Shown here piece after piece: positions 7,029 to 14,368 of a stretch of DNA of 35,903 nucleotides. Each line of letters starts with the position of its first letter. Position 1 is the stretch's first letter. This DNA comes from CAYVSF01 sp046482855 (lineage in GTDB: Bacteria > Bacteroidota > Bacteroidia > Bacteroidales > UBA12077): positions 1 through 35,903 of the forward strand of contig JAWOEH010000198.1 of the NCBI GenBank assembly GCA_046482855.1, given 5' to 3'. The notes under the pieces were generated by a model. It was given only the letters and a program-made list of their open reading frames with translations. It made no database searches and was not told the DNA's origin. The translations under genes and the position numbers were made by a program.

Positions 7029-7044
7029 ATGTAAATATTTACAT
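7029..7044. promoter_or_regulatory. 16-bp perfect palindrome, candidate operator
   Basis: ATGTAAATATTTACAT is exactly self-complementary and lies 38 nt upstream of the start codon at 6991, in the probable promoter zone of the secreted protein gene. The form fits a homodimeric regulator site, but AT-rich palindromes of this length can occur by chance. Confidence 0.4.
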
Positions 7045-7159
7045 TAGTGTGACAAGCTAAAACTGGTTTTCTTACAGCAACTATTCACTTTTTTGCTAAT
7101 AGGAAAGAGGCGTAGTCTATAATGTATTGCTATATAATAGGTTAGTATTTTTGCGTGGG

Positions 7160-7753
7160 TTAGCTCTTATCTTTTTTTTTGCCTTTGCGTTTCTTTTGTA
7201 CTGTATAGCCAAATTTTCCGACTTTTTCGCCCAGAGTATAATATTTGCCATGGCTATAGGCAATGGGTTCAGCATGGTTGAAGTGGAATTTCCCGTTGTT
7301 TTCTTCAAAATACTTGTCATCGGCGTTAACCGCAACAACTTCGGCAATGAACATATCGTGAGACCCCAGAGGAATTATTTGCTCCACCTTACATTCAATG
7401 TTCATAGGTGATTCTTTAATTAAGGGAGCCTTAACCAATTGTGCTGGCTCGGGAGTCAGGTTCATCTCCTTGAATTTGTTGTAATCCCTGCCACTGCGTA
7501 CTCCGCACCAATCTGTTGCATGTGCAAGCTCTTTTGTGGTAAGGTTAATTACAAATTCGCCACTCGATTTAATCAGTTCGTAGGAATGTCGTTCGGGACG
7601 AACTGAAATGTAACATTTCGGTGGATTTGAATTAACTGTGCCTGTCCAGGCGATGGTAATAATATTAAAATTTTCCGGAGTGTCTCCACATGTTACCATT
7701 ACGGCTGGCAGGGGATAGATAAGTGTACCGGGTTTCCATGGAATTTTTGCCAT
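7160..7753 (-). CDS. flavin reductase family protein (FMN-binding split barrel)
   Basis: A 197-residue protein of the flavoredoxin/flavin reductase-like family. It begins with KPGTLIYPLPAVMVTCG and contains NIITIAWTGTVNSNPP, the FMN-binding split-barrel core, then ISVRPERHSYELIKSSGEFVIN, a typical family segment. The tail KKRKGKKKDK is strongly basic. Members bind FMN and take part in cytoplasmic electron transfer; the partner is unknown here. It is the last gene of a minus-strand group, 12 nt after the RNase H gene. The role in a pathway cannot be read from context. Confidence 0.87.
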   Translation of the reverse strand: MAKIPWKPGTLIYPLPAVMVTCGDTPENFNIITIAWTGTVNSNPPKCYISVRPERHSYELIKSSGEFVINLTTKELAHATDWCGVRSGRDYNKFKEMNLTPEPAQLVKAPLIKESPMNIECKVEQIIPLGSHDMFIAEVVAVNADDKYFEENNGKFHFNHAEPIAYSHGKYYTLGEKVGKFGYTVQKKRKGKKKDKS

Positions 7754-7765
7754 ATTATATTTTGT

Positions 7766-8551
7766 TTATTTGGTTAAATGACTTTTGGCTAATTTATCAC
7801 AAAGGGTATGCTCTGTGTGGTGATTGTGTCCTTTTACCCATTTAATTTCAATGATTTTATTTCGGGTGAGCTTGTCGAGTTGAATCCATTGTTTTTTGTG
7901 ACGGGCCTTTTTGCCTGATGCTGTATACCAGTGGTTGTGACGCCAAACTTCAATCCAGAAAAGCAATCCCTTAATTACATATTGGCTGTCAGTAACAATA
8001 CGTACACGCCTTTCTTTTCTGAGGTAGCGCAAGGCTTGTATAACTGCATGTAGTTCAATAAGATTATTTCCTTGTAATCGGGTCTCATTTGAGATGATTT
8101 TCTCTTTATTCGTGTTTTTGATGAGCACTGCATATCCGCCTTTTTCCTTTGTATTGTCGTAGCTTCCATCGGTGTAGGCAACAGCCGTGGTGAGGGGCAA
8201 CCATTTTTCTTGGCTAATTCGAAAAGGGTGTGTTGTTTTGTCCAGAATGATGAGTTGGTCTGCTTTTGTATTGATTTTTGGCTGTTTTACCCCTAGTACG
8301 ATGAAAAGATTCAGCCCAGCCTGAAAAGTCGCTTTCGGAATACTTTTTACTATTCTTATTAGCTGCTCCTGAAATCTGCTGACAAAATCTCTGAAATGGG
8401 TATTATTATTCTTTCGAAATACTAAAGTATGATTATCAATCCTATAACTGGCAAGCAATACCCTGTTTTTGTAGCGGATTCTCAGGATAGCACTCTCTGA
8501 ATTCATGCGAAGAACAGATAGCCGTAGTCGTTTGGGTGTATCGCTTTTCAC
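7766..8551 (-). CDS. RNase H1-type ribonuclease with an extra N-terminal domain
   Basis: A 261-residue protein with a complete RNase HI domain in residues 122-258. The acidic active site is intact: Asp128 (YTDGSYD), Glu166 (LIELHAV), Asp188 (VTDSQYV) and Asp252 (LCDKLAK). The basic protrusion motif around WIEVWRHNHWYTASGKKAR and the WVKGHNHH loop are present, so it should cleave RNA in RNA-DNA hybrids. Residues 1-120 form a separate basic alpha/beta domain (RYKNRVLLASYRIDNHTLVF) that is not the usual short hybrid-binding domain of eukaryotic RNase H1; I do not recognise it. The gene begins 5 nt after the zincin-like lipoprotein and ends 12 nt before the flavin reductase, all in one direction. 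Confidence 0.85.
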   Translation of the reverse strand: MKSDTPKRLRLSVLRMNSESAILRIRYKNRVLLASYRIDNHTLVFRKNNNTHFRDFVSRFQEQLIRIVKSIPKATFQAGLNLFIVLGVKQPKINTKADQLIILDKTTHPFRISQEKWLPLTTAVAYTDGSYDNTKEKGGYAVLIKNTNKEKIISNETRLQGNNLIELHAVIQALRYLRKERRVRIVTDSQYVIKGLLFWIEVWRHNHWYTASGKKARHKKQWIQLDKLTRNKIIEIKWVKGHNHHTEHTLCDKLAKSHLTK

Positions 8552-8556
8552 AAATA

Positions 8557-9447
8557 TTAGTTATCCAATACTCTTCTGTCGTATAGTAGGGGTTCATACT
8601 TTGGCTCTAAGGTGTTGCTCCAGCCAATAAGGTACTTGGTTAAATCCTCAATTTCCAAAAGGCGAATTTTCTTTGCGTACGGATCACGCATGATATCATT
8701 TGGAAAATGCGCCTTGGCAAGAGCTGTATTTTTCTCATTGCGTTTATAGATGGTTGGGTAAAGATCCGCTGCTCCAAAAAGGTGCAAAAAGTTGTGGGCA
8801 ATTTCTGATGGATATTTATAGCTAACAATTGCGTACTCAACATCTTTTGTATTTAATGTATTTATGGCCAGTGATATATCGCTTTTGTAGTAGTTGTTTA
8901 CCATAAATATCAGGGCAACACTCTCAACATTGTATTCGTCACGCAAATAGGCAATTAGTCGCTCTTTGTTTTTGGGTTTGCGTATTTCAGGAATGCCATC
9001 CTTTTCCGGAACAGGAAATGACGCGCCGGCTTTCCGCGCAATGTAGTCCGACCATTTGTTCAACGCGGTGAGCCCCTTGTTGAGATTAGGTTCGGTAGCC
9101 GACAGGTAAACTGACTCTTCTGGCAGATTCTTCTTTACGGTAGTGTACTCCTGGCCAATATAGTAATCGGTAATAATATTTAAGGGTATCGTATTCTCTC
9201 TGGCCTTGGACTCTACCCAGTTTACGGCCACACGTACACTATCAAGGGTGCTCCGTATATCAAATTCTGTCCACGGTGCAGTAGAGCGTGTATCAACAAA
9301 AATAGTATATAAGAGAACGTTTCCGGTAAGTGTTTTACAAACATTTGTGTTCTTTCCGCGTGTGTAATCCAGCTTTTTAAAGCTGATGCAGCCTGTTGCG
9401 TTGGCTATGATGAGGAGTATAACTATTAGTGAGCGTGAGCGTTTCAT
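8557..9447 (-). CDS. lipoprotein with degenerate zincin motif (HNFLH)
   Basis: A 296-residue lipoprotein: hydrophobic N-terminus and a lipobox ending at Cys20 (ANATGC). Near residues 214-230 it reads SEIAHNFLHLFGAADLYP, which matches the HExxHxxGxxD zinc-protease signature except that the catalytic Glu is Asn219; His218, His222, Gly225 and Asp228 are in place. The Asn codon reads AAC, so no single base change restores Glu. It is therefore likely a non-catalytic or altered metal-binding member of a zincin family, anchored in an envelope membrane. The short DIMRDPY segment downstream resembles the Met-turn region of such proteins. It heads a three-gene minus-strand group. Biological role unknown. 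Confidence 0.75.
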   Translation of the reverse strand: MKRSRSLIVILLIIANATGCISFKKLDYTRGKNTNVCKTLTGNVLLYTIFVDTRSTAPWTEFDIRSTLDSVRVAVNWVESKARENTIPLNIITDYYIGQEYTTVKKNLPEESVYLSATEPNLNKGLTALNKWSDYIARKAGASFPVPEKDGIPEIRKPKNKERLIAYLRDEYNVESVALIFMVNNYYKSDISLAINTLNTKDVEYAIVSYKYPSEIAHNFLHLFGAADLYPTIYKRNEKNTALAKAHFPNDIMRDPYAKKIRLLEIEDLTKYLIGWSNTLEPKYEPLLYDRRVLDN

Positions 9448-9473
9448 GGATCGATTTAAAACTTATTCAGACA

Positions 9474-9481
9474 CAAATATA
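9474..9481 (-). promoter_or_regulatory. candidate -7 promoter element of the lipoprotein-RNase H-flavin reductase operon
   Basis: The minus strand reads TATATTTG, an exact match to TAnnTTTG, 26 nt upstream of the ATG at 9447. No TTTG was found at the expected -33 distance, so the call rests on the -7 element and position. Confidence 0.45.
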
Positions 9482-9564
9482 CTTTAAATGTATAGTTTTC
9501 TTTAATTTATTCCAAATTCACTTTTACCAATCCCCCTTTCTGTATGTCCTTTTGTGATTTAGTC

Positions 9565-9612
9565 TGCCATTATGTCTGTTACGATTGAGGTTACTATGCC
9601 ATTATGTCTGTT
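9565..9612 (+). promoter_or_regulatory. 16-nt direct repeat upstream of clpB, candidate stress-response site
   Basis: TGCCATTATGTCTGTT occurs at 9565-9580 and again, unchanged, at 9597-9612. The copies start 32 bp apart, three helical turns, so a protein would meet both on one face of the DNA. They lie 142-189 nt upstream of the clpB start. A heat-shock or proteotoxic-stress regulator is the obvious candidate, but none is identified. Confidence 0.4.
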
Positions 9613-9753
9613 TTTTTGATCGAATAACAGGCTGGAAGGATTTTTGATTCACCTGAGCTAAAATGAACAAATTGAGTAGTTGAACATATTACTAAATAGG
9701 ATTATGTAGTAATTATGATAACAAAAAAAATAAAGATATAGGAGAGTTTACTT

Positions 9754-12345
9754 ATGAAGATGGACAATTTTACAATACGCGCGCAGGAGGTTATACAACA
9801 AGGTTTTACCATTGCCCAAGGCAGTGAGCAACAAGCAGTGGAAGATGCTCACTTACTGAAGGCTGCACTTGAAGAGGCCGAAAATGTAACGACTTTCCTC
9901 TTGAAGAAACTAAATGTATCACCCATAGCTTTATCGCCGGTGGTGGAGAAGCAAATTTCTTCCTATCCAAAAGTTACCGGAGGAGAGCCATACCTTGGAA
10001 AATCGGCATCCGAAGTGCTGCAAAAGGCTTTAGCCGAAGCCAAAAAGATGGGTGACCAATATGTTTCTGTGGAGCATTTATTGTTAGGAATGGTTTCCTC
10101 CTCGGGAAGCATGGCTCAGCTTTTAAAAGATAATGGTATAACCCACAATCTTTTGGAAAAAGCCATAACCGATTTGCGGAAAGGAGCCAAGGTCGAAAGC
10201 CAGACTGCGGAAGATACCTACAACTCCTTAAACCGATTTGCCATTGACTTGATTGAGCAGGCACGAAAAGGTCGTCTCGATCCGGTAATTGGTCGCGATG
10301 AGGAGATACGACGCGTATTGCAGATCTTATCGAGACGAACAAAAAACAACCCCATACTTATAGGGGAGCCTGGAGTTGGGAAAACCGCTATTGCTGAAGG
10401 TATTGCGCATCGTATTCTGGATGGCGACGTACCGGAAAACCTGAAAGAGAAGAAGATATTTGCTCTTGATATGGGAGCCATTATTGCTGGTGCCAAGTAT
10501 AAGGGCGAATTTGAAGAACGTTTGAAAGCAGTAGTCAAGGAAGTTGTAGCTTCAGAAGGCGAAGTGGTTCTTTTTATCGATGAAATACATACGCTGGTAG
10601 GGGCAGGGAAATCCGAAGGAGCCATGGATGCTGCCAATATTCTGAAACCTGCACTGACACGCGGTGAACTTAGAGATATTGGTGCCACAACACTTAATGA
10701 GTATCAGAAATATTTTGAGAAGGATAAGGCTCTGGAGCGACGATTCCAGAAAGTACAGGTGAACGAACCTGATAAGCTCAGTGCAATTTCCATCCTTCGA
10801 GGAATTAAAGAGCGGTACGAACAACACCATAAAGTGCGCATTAAGGATGATGCCTTAATTGCTTCTGTGGAGTTATCGCAAAGGTATATAACCGATCGAT
10901 TTTTGCCCGATAAGGCAATTGATTTAATCGATGAAGCGGCAGCCAAACTTCGCCTTGAGATGAATTCGGTGCCGGAAAATATTGATGAGCTTGAACGCAA
11001 AATTAAACAACTGGAGATAGAGCGAGAAGCCATTAAGCGTGAAGGTGATAAGCCAAAGTTGAACCGGTTATCGGAAGAATTAGCTAATTTGCAGGAGCAG
11101 CGTTCACAAATGCGCGCCAAATGGGAAGCAGAGAAAGAGATTATTGATAGCATTCAGGATCACAGAACCGAGTTGGAGGATCTTAAAAATCAGGCCGACC
11201 AGTTTGAGCGAGAAGGAAATTATGGAAAGGTTGCCGAATTGCGCTATGGTAAGATGAAAGAAGCTGAGCAGCAGATAGAAGATTTGCAGAATGAGTTACT
11301 TGTGCGACAAGGCGATTTGGCCATGATTAAGCAAGAGGTGGAACAGGATGATATTGCCGAGATTGTTGCCCGCTGGACGGGTATTCCGGTTAGCAGAATG
11401 TTGCAAAGTGAACGGGAGAAATTACTCACCCTGGAAAGCGAATTGCACCGCCGGGTGGTGGGGCAGGAAGATGCCATTGCTGCTGTGTCCGATGCTGTGC
11501 GTAGAAGCCGTGCAGGTTTGCAGGATGCTAAGCGGCCCATTGGCTCATTTATATTCCTGGGTACTACTGGTGTGGGTAAAACAGAGTTGGCAAAAGCGCT
11601 TGCTGAATTCCTTTTTGATGACGACAACTTGATGACGCGTATTGATATGTCGGAGTATCAGGAAAGGCATGCAGTCTCTCGATTAGTTGGAGCGCCTCCG
11701 GGATATGTTGGCTACGATGAGGGCGGGCAATTGACCGAAGCTGTACGCCGAAAGCCCTACTCTGTGGTGCTTCTGGATGAAATTGAAAAAGCGCACCCCG
11801 ATGTGTTTAACATCTTGCTGCAGGTGTTGGATGATGGGCGTCTTACCGACAATAAAGGCAGATTAGTGGATTTTAAGAATACCATTATTATTATGACCTC
11901 AAATGTGGGATCCCACATAATTCAGGAGAAATTACAAACCCTTTCGGAAACCAATAGAGAAGAGTTGCTGGATCAGGCACGTGACGAAGTATTGGCACTA
12001 CTGAAGCAATCCATACGACCCGAGTTTCTTAACAGGATTGATGAAGTGGTTGTATTTGATCCGCTCACAGAAAAAGAGATCAAGCGAGTTGTTGCTTTGC
12101 AGTTTGAATTGTTGCAACGTATGCTTAAGGAGCAACAGGTGGAAATTCATCTCACCGAGGAGGCAACTGAGTGGCTTGCGAAAAGGGGATTTGATCCGCA
12201 ATATGGAGCTCGTCCTGTAAAGCGGGTGCTGCAGAAGCAGGTGGTAAATCCCCTGTCGAAAAAGATTCTGGCTGGCGATATCAATAAGGACAAGCCTATT
12301 GAGGTATCCATGGAAGGGGATCAAATAGTATTTAAGAATGAGTAA
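9754..12345 (+). CDS. clpB: ATP-dependent chaperone ClpB
   Basis: An 863-residue Hsp100 disaggregase with all expected parts. The N-terminal Clp repeat domain spans about 1-145. The first AAA+ module has Walker A GEPGVGKT (204-211) and Walker B VVLFIDE (271-277). The coiled-coil middle domain spans about 400-530, and the second AAA+ module has Walker A GTTGVGKT (603-610) and VVLLDE (671-676). The coiled-coil domain and lack of a ClpP-binding loop separate ClpB from ClpA/ClpC. It works with DnaK to extract polypeptides from cytoplasmic aggregates. AGGAG at 9740-9744 lies 9 nt before the ATG at 9754, which favours this start over the ATG at 9760. It is a single-gene unit with a strong terminator; the upstream repeats may control stress induction. 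Confidence 0.97.
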   Translation: MKMDNFTIRAQEVIQQGFTIAQGSEQQAVEDAHLLKAALEEAENVTTFLLKKLNVSPIALSPVVEKQISSYPKVTGGEPYLGKSASEVLQKALAEAKKMGDQYVSVEHLLLGMVSSSGSMAQLLKDNGITHNLLEKAITDLRKGAKVESQTAEDTYNSLNRFAIDLIEQARKGRLDPVIGRDEEIRRVLQILSRRTKNNPILIGEPGVGKTAIAEGIAHRILDGDVPENLKEKKIFALDMGAIIAGAKYKGEFEERLKAVVKEVVASEGEVVLFIDEIHTLVGAGKSEGAMDAANILKPALTRGELRDIGATTLNEYQKYFEKDKALERRFQKVQVNEPDKLSAISILRGIKERYEQHHKVRIKDDALIASVELSQRYITDRFLPDKAIDLIDEAAAKLRLEMNSVPENIDELERKIKQLEIEREAIKREGDKPKLNRLSEELANLQEQRSQMRAKWEAEKEIIDSIQDHRTELEDLKNQADQFEREGNYGKVAELRYGKMKEAEQQIEDLQNELLVRQGDLAMIKQEVEQDDIAEIVARWTGIPVSRMLQSEREKLLTLESELHRRVVGQEDAIAAVSDAVRRSRAGLQDAKRPIGSFIFLGTTGVGKTELAKALAEFLFDDDNLMTRIDMSEYQERHAVSRLVGAPPGYVGYDEGGQLTEAVRRKPYSVVLLDEIEKAHPDVFNILLQVLDDGRLTDNKGRLVDFKNTIIIMTSNVGSHIIQEKLQTLSETNREELLDQARDEVLALLKQSIRPEFLNRIDEVVVFDPLTEKEIKRVVALQFELLQRMLKEQQVEIHLTEEATEWLAKRGFDPQYGARPVKRVLQKQVVNPLSKKILAGDINKDKPIEVSMEGDQIVFKNE

Positions 12346-12350
12346 TAATA

Positions 12351-12378
12351 AAAAAGGGAGCGAAGGCTCCCTTTTTTT
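12351..12378. terminator. bidirectional intrinsic terminator after clpB
   Basis: AAAAA, then GGGAGC-GAAG-GCTCCC, then seven T (12372-12378). It lies just after the clpB stop and before the convergent STAS gene, and the A/T flanks allow it to serve both strands. Confidence 0.9.
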
Positions 12379-12396
12379 ATGATGATAAGTTAAAAC

Positions 12397-12741
12397 CTAT
12401 TCTTTGTTGAAATCCATGAGGCAGTCTTCCAGGTTGTCACATATCTCAAACACATTGTGCAACTGCAGTAATTTTATCAACTCCATCACATCTTCCGATA
12501 CGTTGCAGATCTTAAATTGGCTATCGTTATTTTTTGCATTTCGCAAAATGCTTAGCAAAGCACCAAAACCGGAACTATCAACATATTCAATACTGCTCAT
12601 GTCCAGAACAAGCTTTGTGTTTGGCTTTTTCAAGTATTGAGCTACTTCTTCTTTTAGCGCTTGTGCAATGAGAATGTTTAATTTGTTCAGGTTCTCAAAA
12701 GACAATATATCAATCCCGTTTTGGTTTTCGTGTTTCAACAT
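12397..12741 (-). CDS. STAS-domain anti-sigma factor antagonist-like protein
   Basis: A 114-residue single STAS domain. The motif YVDSSGFGALL at residues 53-63 contains the Ser (56 or 57) that partner-switching kinases phosphorylate in SpoIIAA/RsbV proteins. Such proteins bind an anti-sigma factor or kinase when unphosphorylated. The HPt gene lies 31 nt upstream in the same direction, so the two are probably cotranscribed and may join partner switching to a phosphorelay. No RsbW-like kinase, PP2C phosphatase or sigma factor is adjacent. The STAS fold assignment is secure; the target is unknown. The gene ends close to the clpB terminator, which would also stop this transcript. Confidence 0.88.
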   Translation of the reverse strand: MLKHENQNGIDILSFENLNKLNILIAQALKEEVAQYLKKPNTKLVLDMSSIEYVDSSGFGALLSILRNAKNNDSQFKICNVSEDVMELIKLLQLHNVFEICDNLEDCLMDFNKE

Positions 12742-12772
12742 AAGCTTTGGATTTTTTTTATTTGCAGTAAAT

Positions 12773-13132
12773 TTAATAATTTTTTTTTACTTCTTTCAAT
12801 TCTTTTATCGCTTCTGTTGTCTCCGTTATGAATCTTTTTATCGATTGGGGGTAGCTTTTTGTCTCTATCCCTTTTTTTGCCTGTTCCTCCAAAACTTTCA
12901 TTTCCATGGCAAGATCATTAAGTCCCATCATAGTAAGAGCAGATTTTACTTTGTGAGCCGTTCGGCCTAGCTGCTCCCACTCGCCCAGGGAAAGTTCCTG
13001 CTGAAGCTGCATTTGGTATTCCGGCACCTGGCTGATGAACATATCAATGAGCTCATGAAAAAGCTCTTCATCGCCCGCCGAAATATCTCGCAGGTAACTT
13101 AAATCTATTTTGCCTTTTGTTTCCATTCCCAT
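12773..13132 (-). CDS. HPt-domain histidine phosphotransfer protein
   Basis: A 119-residue helical protein with the HPt signature GRTAHKVKSALTMMGL; His60 is the expected phosphoacceptor. The flanking helices (DEELFHELIDMFISQVPEY before, LAMEMKVLEEQAKKG after) match the four-helix bundle of stand-alone HPt proteins such as YpdL/ArcB-type modules. It would shuttle phosphate between a hybrid histidine kinase and a response regulator, neither of which is in the window. It precedes the STAS gene with 31 nt between them. The ATG at 13132 gives MGMETKG; the second Met (13126) is an equally possible start. Confidence 0.87.
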   Translation of the reverse strand: MGMETKGKIDLSYLRDISAGDEELFHELIDMFISQVPEYQMQLQQELSLGEWEQLGRTAHKVKSALTMMGLNDLAMEMKVLEEQAKKGIETKSYPQSIKRFITETTEAIKELKEVKKNY

Positions 13133-13239
13133 AGGTAAATATAAAACTTATTGCACGAAAAATGAAATTCTATTTTGCGAATATAGCCAATTTGAGGCTT
13201 TGTGTACTTGGATTACTTTAATTATTGAAATAGTTAACC

Positions 13240-13247
13240 TAAATTTG
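13240..13247 (+). promoter_or_regulatory. candidate -7 promoter element of the TPR/OmpA operon
   Basis: TAAATTTG matches TAnnTTTG exactly, 50 nt upstream of the ATG at 13298. A -33 TTTG at the right distance is not clear. Confidence 0.45.
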
Positions 13248-13297
13248 TAGAGTATCGTAAGAGCTTTAAGCTACATAACTTAATTCGAGGCAAATTT

Positions 13298-14356
13298 ATG
13301 AAAAATGTCAAAGTCATTTTCCTGTTACTCTTCTTGATAGCGGGGATCTTACCGGGAAAAGCTCAGGAAGATCCTCTTTTGAAGAAAGCCAAATTAATGT
13401 ACAATGAGGGTGTTCAAGCCATTGAACAAGGAGATTATGCTACAGCTAATGAAAGAATGCTGCAGTCCATTTTCTTTAAAGAGGATTTTGCTCTTCCTTA
13501 CCTCGAACTGGCTAAAAACAGCCTTATTCAGGGCGATACCATCGAGGCTTATGAGCAATTGGCCCAGGCCTTACAAGCAGATAATAGCTTGGGAGAGGCG
13601 CACTACATGAAAGGGTATCTGGATTTTACAGCGCAAAAGTATGATGAGGCAATTGAAAATTTCACCATTGCTATTGAGCGAGGGTTTGAGTCGATGCCTG
13701 TATATTATTTTCGGGGTATTAGTCGATTTCGTCGTGAAGATTATCAGGGAGCTTTAGTCGATTTTTCGTTAACCCTTGATAAAAAGCATGATTTTGCCCG
13801 CGCTTTTGTTGAGCGAGGTAGTGCAAAGGCTCATTTGAACGATGTGCGCGGAGCCATTCTTGATTATGAACAAGCTCTTTCCTACGACTCTACCCTTTTG
13901 GTAGCCCATGTGAATATGGGGGTGGCGAAAACCCAGGTTGGCAATTTTCGGGAAGCTATTGAGCATTTTACCCATGCTTTAAAACTGGATGGCGATTATT
14001 GGCCTGCAAGGAATTATAGAGGGTTGGCCTATTACCAACTTGGTGAGTATCAGCAAGCGTTAAATAATTTTGAATACATCCTTTCAGCAAATAAAAACAA
14101 TATTGTAGCACTCATTAATCAGGGCATTACGAAGGCACGCATGGAAAATTACCTGGGCGCTGAGAAAGCTTTTACACAAGTACTCCAATTGGACGATTCA
14201 TGCGCTGAAGCCTATCTGAACAGAGGGTACGCACATGAATTCATGGGCAATTTCAAAGCTGCCTGCAGCGATTGGCGAAAGGCTAAAGAACTAGGGCTAC
14301 AACAAGCTGATGCCTACCTTGACGAATGTGATAATGATAGTATTCCTACTGAATAA
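13298..14356 (+). CDS. periplasmic tetratricopeptide repeat protein
   Basis: A 352-residue exported protein with signal peptide (cleavage expected after KA at residue 22) followed by consecutive TPR motifs over about 25-340. Several TPR units are plain, with the usual small residue at position 8 and Ala at 20, for example ALVDFSLTLDKKHDFARAFVERGSAKAHL and EAIEHFTHAL. There is no lipobox, so the protein is likely soluble in the periplasm. TPR arrays serve as protein-binding scaffolds. Its stop lies 12 nt before the PorE-like OmpA protein gene, so the two are probably cotranscribed and may form a peptidoglycan- or outer-membrane-associated complex, as TPR and OmpA partners do in Bacteroidota gliding and type IX secretion sets. 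That function is inferred from architecture. Confidence 0.85.
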   Translation: MKNVKVIFLLLFLIAGILPGKAQEDPLLKKAKLMYNEGVQAIEQGDYATANERMLQSIFFKEDFALPYLELAKNSLIQGDTIEAYEQLAQALQADNSLGEAHYMKGYLDFTAQKYDEAIENFTIAIERGFESMPVYYFRGISRFRREDYQGALVDFSLTLDKKHDFARAFVERGSAKAHLNDVRGAILDYEQALSYDSTLLVAHVNMGVAKTQVGNFREAIEHFTHALKLDGDYWPARNYRGLAYYQLGEYQQALNNFEYILSANKNNIVALINQGITKARMENYLGAEKAFTQVLQLDDSCAEAYLNRGYAHEFMGNFKAACSDWRKAKELGLQQADAYLDECDNDSIPTE

Positions 14357-14368
14357 AAATAATATCGT

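Larger units (their letters stand above)
9448..9753. other. gene-free divergent regulatory region between lipoprotein gene and clpB
   Basis: This 306-nt stretch has no supported gene. It serves two divergent units: the minus-strand lipoprotein gene, with a -7-like element at 9474-9481, and clpB on plus. A 16-nt direct repeat at 9565-9612 is its most notable feature. No TAnnTTTG element was found before clpB. Confidence 0.55.

Noticed and set aside
7117..7411. Reading frames on both strands overlapping the 3' end of the flavin reductase gene
   Set aside because: They are basic or hydrophobic products of frame shadows; the split-barrel protein is the clear gene here.
9974..12324. Several long minus-strand frames inside clpB
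   Set aside because: They are Ser/Arg-rich antisense shadows of a strongly biased coding sequence with no family signature.
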